Shown: piece by piece, positions 6,444-8,821 of the stretch
How the letters are laid out: the number at the start of each line of letters is the position of its first letter
Numbering within the stretch: position 1 is the stretch's first letter
From: Campylobacterales bacterium
GTDB taxonomy: Bacteria; Campylobacterota; Campylobacteria; Campylobacterales; QNZT01
NCBI GenBank assembly: GCA_027081495.1
Contig: JALWKJ010000249.1
Coordinates: forward strand, 1-8,821
Reading direction: 5' to 3'
DNA: 8,821 nt
Notes under the pieces: generated by a model
Told to the model about the DNA's origin: nothing
The model's database searches: none
What the model saw: the letters and a program-made list of their open reading frames with translations, nothing else
Position numbers and translations under genes: made by a program

Positions 6444-6538
6444 CGCACACTAAATCCCGTCGAAACTATCCAAAACATAATCGATTTCACCGCTAACGCA
6501 ATCCTTTCCTCGTCAAACTGTTTTATACAATTTTTCAT
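6422..6538 (-). CDS. possible 38-residue membrane peptide bridging two glycan genes
   Basis: On the reverse strand an ATG at 6538-6536 overlaps the TGA stop of the deacetylase gene as ATGA and opens 38 codons ending in TAA at 6424-6422, 22 bases inside the next gene in another frame. The peptide begins MKNCIKQFDEERIALAV. It has a hydrophobic stretch at about 13-31 with W23 and ends in a basic tail, with cysteines at 4 and 33, so a single-pass membrane peptide is possible. It would fill the only gap (6444-6534) in a chain of otherwise overlapping genes. There is no good Shine-Dalgarno, so translation would rely on coupling. It may instead be a short leader that carries ribosomes to the phosphoethanolamine transferase start, or chance. 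No family recognised. Confidence 0.4.
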   Translation of the reverse strand: MKNCIKQFDEERIALAVKSIMFWIVSTGFSVRCYRALL

Positions 6539-7419
6539 CTTAAATTTAAACGCTGTATATTCCTTCGTTCAGGCAGATGAACTTCATTGACGCCGGTCCA
6601 GTCGATTCTTTTTACGGCTTCGTCAAGATCGACAAACTCAAACTCTTTTATCAATAACTCCATTTTTTTAAGCGCCTTTTTGACTCCGACCGTCGCTTTA
6701 AATTTTCTCACGACGGAGAGATCGTCTATGACGGGGCGATTTTCGTCAAAATCATGCGGATGAAAATATGTCATCGAATATGAAGATCGGTGCATGAAAT
6801 ATCTGATAAATTTATATGGAAAAAATCTAAAATAACCGCCTCCGGAATAGACGATATTTTTGAGCAATATTTTATCCATACTCATGGGAAACTCTTTAAG
6901 CGTTCCTTTATTCGATTTTATGATAACGGGCTCCATATGAGGAAAAGTATGAAAGCCTCCATGAGAGCGTTTTGCCGGGAAAATAGAGCAGTCGATTTCG
7001 ATGCCGTATTTGACGAGGATATCGAAAACCCAACGATTCTCCTCTTTTAACGAAAACCCCGGAGCTCTGTATGCCCGTACTTTTTTACCTATAATATCTT
7101 CCAGCGATTTTATAGATTTTTCCAAATCCCGATCAAACTCCGATATCTTCTGTTCATATACCAATTGATGAGAATTTGAGTGGGTTGCCACTTCATAACC
7201 CAGAGAATCGAGTCTTTTTATGATATGCGCGTGATTTCTAGTAAGCCACCCGAGACAAAAAAATGTAGCTTTTTGATTGTTTGCCTCTAAAACTTCCAAC
7301 ACTTTGTCGATGTTTGAATCCAATCTATAATTTAAATTATTCCAGCTTTTTTCATCTTTTATCGTATCATGATCTAGTATATGAAACCACTCTTCAACAT
7401 CAAATGTTAAAATTTTCAT
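6535..7419 (-). CDS. polysaccharide deacetylase, DUF3473/XrtA-associated type
   Basis: Carbohydrate esterase 4 (NodB-like) enzyme that would remove N-acetyl groups from a sugar or lipid-linked glycan using a divalent metal. It has 294 residues and no signal peptide, so it probably acts in the cytoplasm. Seen in order: TFDVEEWF (5-12) with catalytic D7, where the second Asp of the common TFDD motif is replaced as usual in this subgroup; the metal pair H80-SNS-H84; RAPGFS (118-123); LKEFP (174-178); SGGGYFRFFPY (192-202); and YFHPHDFD (218-225). The last two are hallmarks of the DUF3473 subgroup often found with exosortase loci. No exosortase or PEP-CTERM substrate is visible here, so a role in an ordinary surface polysaccharide is likelier. 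AAGGG (reverse of 7429-7433) lies 9 bases before the ATG, which overlaps the HAD gene by 20 bases. Confidence 0.87.
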   Translation of the reverse strand: MKILTFDVEEWFHILDHDTIKDEKSWNNLNYRLDSNIDKVLEVLEANNQKATFFCLGWLTRNHAHIIKRLDSLGYEVATHSNSHQLVYEQKISEFDRDLEKSIKSLEDIIGKKVRAYRAPGFSLKEENRWVFDILVKYGIEIDCSIFPAKRSHGGFHTFPHMEPVIIKSNKGTLKEFPMSMDKILLKNIVYSGGGYFRFFPYKFIRYFMHRSSYSMTYFHPHDFDENRPVIDDLSVVRKFKATVGVKKALKKMELLIKEFEFVDLDEAVKRIDWTGVNEVHLPERRNIQRLNLR

Positions 7420-8110
7420 TTTTTACAACCCTTTTAAACAACTCCACGCTATCGCATTCTATTAATTTTTCGCGATTTACGACAATCGTTTTATCGGATA
7501 TTGTCGCTAACGCGAGATCGCTATAGCTATCCGTAAACAAAAGAGCTATTTTTTCTATTCCCAGTTTTCGCAGCGCCTCTTTTTTTACATCCTTGTAACA
7601 GTTAAATGACAATCCCCTCACAATATCCCTCTCATAATCCAGTTTTGAGCCGATAACGGTAACGAAATCCGGGAAAATAGGCTTTATATACTCTTCAAAA
7701 GAGGCGCTGATGATAAAATATTGAATATCTTTTTTATATTCAAGATCATAATAAAGATCGTTAAAAACTATTTTATCCTTATAGCTTCGCGCCTTTTGCT
7801 CCAAAAACTCTTTTGACATTCCATATAAAAAGAGTCTCACGCCTATCTTTTTAAGAGCCGTATTGTCGATAAATTTTATTTTCGCCAAAACCATGCAAAA
7901 AAGATAAAGAGGTAGTTTTATAAAATAAAACGACTCGTTTTTTGCGCTATGCCTAAAAAACCCCAAAAGAGTATCATCTTTTGTTAGAGTTTTATCAAAA
8001 TCGTAAACGACGATCTTTTTCATTTTAAATTCGTCTTTTGTCGAAATTTTTTGCCCCGATGTAAAAAGCATGTTCTCATCTATATCGATTTTTTGAGACA
8101 GGGTATTCAT
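7400..8110 (-). CDS. HAD-superfamily IB phosphatase (SerB-like fold)
   Basis: Probable phosphomonoesterase acting through an aspartyl-phosphate. Motifs numbered from the ATG at 8110: YDFDKTLT with nucleophile D37 and D39, motif II SAS at 135-137, a motif III lysine at about 173-177 (K176), and TDSYSD with D194 and D198. Between motifs I and II lies a cap region with a hydrophobic stretch (61-80), common in subfamily IB. Substrate unknown; within this cluster a sugar or lipid phosphate is a reasonable guess, with phosphoserine as the textbook alternative. The start is uncertain. The ATG at 8110 overlaps the upstream stop as ATGA and has AAAAGG upstream, but the HAD fold begins only at M30 (8023), leaving a polar 29-residue extension. 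The 3' end overlaps the deacetylase gene by 20 bases. Confidence 0.82.
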   Translation of the reverse strand: MNTLSQKIDIDENMLFTSGQKISTKDEFKMKKIVVYDFDKTLTKDDTLLGFFRHSAKNESFYFIKLPLYLFCMVLAKIKFIDNTALKKIGVRLFLYGMSKEFLEQKARSYKDKIVFNDLYYDLEYKKDIQYFIISASFEEYIKPIFPDFVTVIGSKLDYERDIVRGLSFNCYKDVKKEALRKLGIEKIALLFTDSYSDLALATISDKTIVVNREKLIECDSVELFKRVVKNENFNI

Positions 8111-8821
8111 TTTTGCAAAACCTTTTTTAATAAAACTGCGATTTTCTTGGGATTTAGCATATTAAAAAGCGTAAACAAAAGCGCCCCTCTTAAAGGAGCG
8201 TATGTAAAGTTTATATAACAGCAGTTCTTTTTGTCGAATTTCCAAAAATTTTCTATTTTTCCCCCGCTTTGAATATAGAGAATAAAATCCCAAGGGAAAA
8301 ACCATCTTATATATTTTTCGGTTTCGATTTTTGCGTTTATTTTCTCCTCTTTTAAAGCGCTCGCGCAAAAGTTTTGAAGCATTGCGCTACCGCAAAATTC
8401 ACTTAACATGATCGAACCCCAAGCTCTTGGATTTACCTCTATGACTTTATAACTTCGACTCTCTTTGTCATACAAAAACTCTACCATCGCGATTCCGGAC
8501 CAATTTAGTTTTTTAAGCAGCTTTTCACCGGATTTTTTAAGCTCTTTGTCCAGATGGCATTTCGAATATACGCTAACGCCCCCGCTTGAGGGGTATGTTC
8601 GAATTCGTCTATGTCCGTAAAATCCTATGAGCCTGCCTTTTTCAAAAAGGAAAAAAGCTCCCCTTACACCCTCTTCGTCCTTGATTCTTTGCTGTATGAC
8701 ATACTCTTTAAAATCCAAATCCAAAGCTTTTAGCCGCTCTTTTGAATCAATGTATTTTATCCCGATGGCGCCTGAACCGTTTTTAGGTTTGATAATCAAT
8801 TTCGAAGGAAGAGATTCGCAT
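8107..8821 (-). CDS. ATP-grasp domain ligase, N-terminus cut by the window edge
   Basis: ATP-grasp enzymes activate a carboxylate as acyl phosphate and join it to an amine or thiol. Reading in from the right edge, the frame is open from the first complete codon (8820) for 237 residues. In that numbering: LIIKPKNGSGAIGI (8-21) is the glycine-rich ATP loop with its lysine, EYVIQQRI (39-46) the hinge strand, RTYPSSGG (74-81) a substrate or ATP-contact segment, MVEF (112-115) and EVNPRAWGS (128-136) the metal-binding acidic and Asn residues. The C-terminus is hydrophobic and basic (about 171-237). The missing part would be the pre-ATP-grasp domain and the first half of the ATP domain, perhaps 100-150 residues. 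The substrate cannot be named; in a glycan cluster it could attach an amino acid to an amino sugar. Its stop overlaps the HAD start by 4 bases. Confidence 0.85.
   Translation of the reverse strand, partial: CESLPSKLIIKPKNGSGAIGIKYIDSKERLKALDLDFKEYVIQQRIKDEEGVRGAFFLFEKGRLIGFYGHRRIRTYPSSGGVSVYSKCHLDKELKKSGEKLLKKLNWSGIAMVEFLYDKESRSYKVIEVNPRAWGSIMLSEFCGSAMLQNFCASALKEEKINAKIETEKYIRWFFPWDFILYIQSGGKIENFWKFDKKNCCYINFTYAPLRGALLFTLFNMLNPKKIAVLLKKVLQK
8121..8126 (-). promoter_or_regulatory. Shine-Dalgarno of the HAD phosphatase gene
   Basis: Read on the reverse strand this is AAAAGG, 10 bases before the ATG at 8110 and inside the end of the ATP-grasp gene. It supports the longer start of the HAD gene. 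The alternative start at 8023 has only GACGAATTTAAA before it. Confidence 0.45.

Noticed and set aside
6790..7050. 86-residue forward ORF inside the deacetylase gene
   Set aside because: It is antisense to conserved deacetylase motifs, with no ribosome binding site or recognisable domain.
1..8821. CRISPR array, tRNA/rRNA, insertion sequence or defence system
   Set aside because: No regularly spaced repeats, RNA gene signatures, transposase, nuclease or toxin-antitoxin-like genes are visible; the coding content is metabolic and glycan-related.

Overview
The window looks like chromosomal DNA of a free-living Campylobacterota (epsilonproteobacterium; a Sulfurimonas/Sulfurovum-like relative is my guess). 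It is AT-rich and densely packed, with Campylobacter-like promoters (TGN-TAnAAT). The lipoprotein / mobB / fbp / small-protein block has the same order I remember from Campylobacter jejuni (Cj0842, Cj0841c, Cj0840c, Cj0839c). That comparison is from memory, not from a search.

Layout. Positions 1-379 hold no convincing protein gene. A GC-richer block at 1-145 contains an 8-bp inverted repeat and a possible 34-codon reverse-strand ORF. An imperfect 13-bp inverted repeat lies at 171-212, followed by the AT-rich leader of mqo. mqo (malate:quinone oxidoreductase, +) meets a short lipoprotein gene (-) tail to tail. The lipoprotein gene shares an 89-bp divergent promoter region with a forward operon: mobB, fbp, a 69-residue cysteine-rich protein, and a family 2 glycosyltransferase. 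This operon meets, again tail to tail with a 4-base overlap, a reverse-strand operon read from the right edge: ATP-grasp ligase (cut by the window edge), HAD-IB phosphatase, polysaccharide deacetylase, a possible 38-residue peptide, and a phosphoethanolamine-transferase-like membrane enzyme.

The left part is central metabolism: malate oxidation into the quinone pool, molybdenum cofactor maturation and gluconeogenesis. The right part is cell-surface glycan work. The glycosyltransferase would extend a lipid-linked or LPS/capsule glycan, the deacetylase would remove N-acetyl groups, and the membrane enzyme would add phosphoethanolamine or a similar head group. The ATP-grasp enzyme could ligate a carboxylate to an amine, and the HAD enzyme could dephosphorylate an intermediate. 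In C. jejuni I recall metG following the small protein, so the glycan genes may occupy a variable slot beside a conserved block.

The least explained items are the 38-codon ORF that would complete an unbroken chain of overlaps in the reverse operon, the A7 tract at the glycosyltransferase start, the combination of enzymes in the reverse operon, and the structured block at the left edge. I saw no CRISPR array, tRNA, rRNA, transposase or defence gene.
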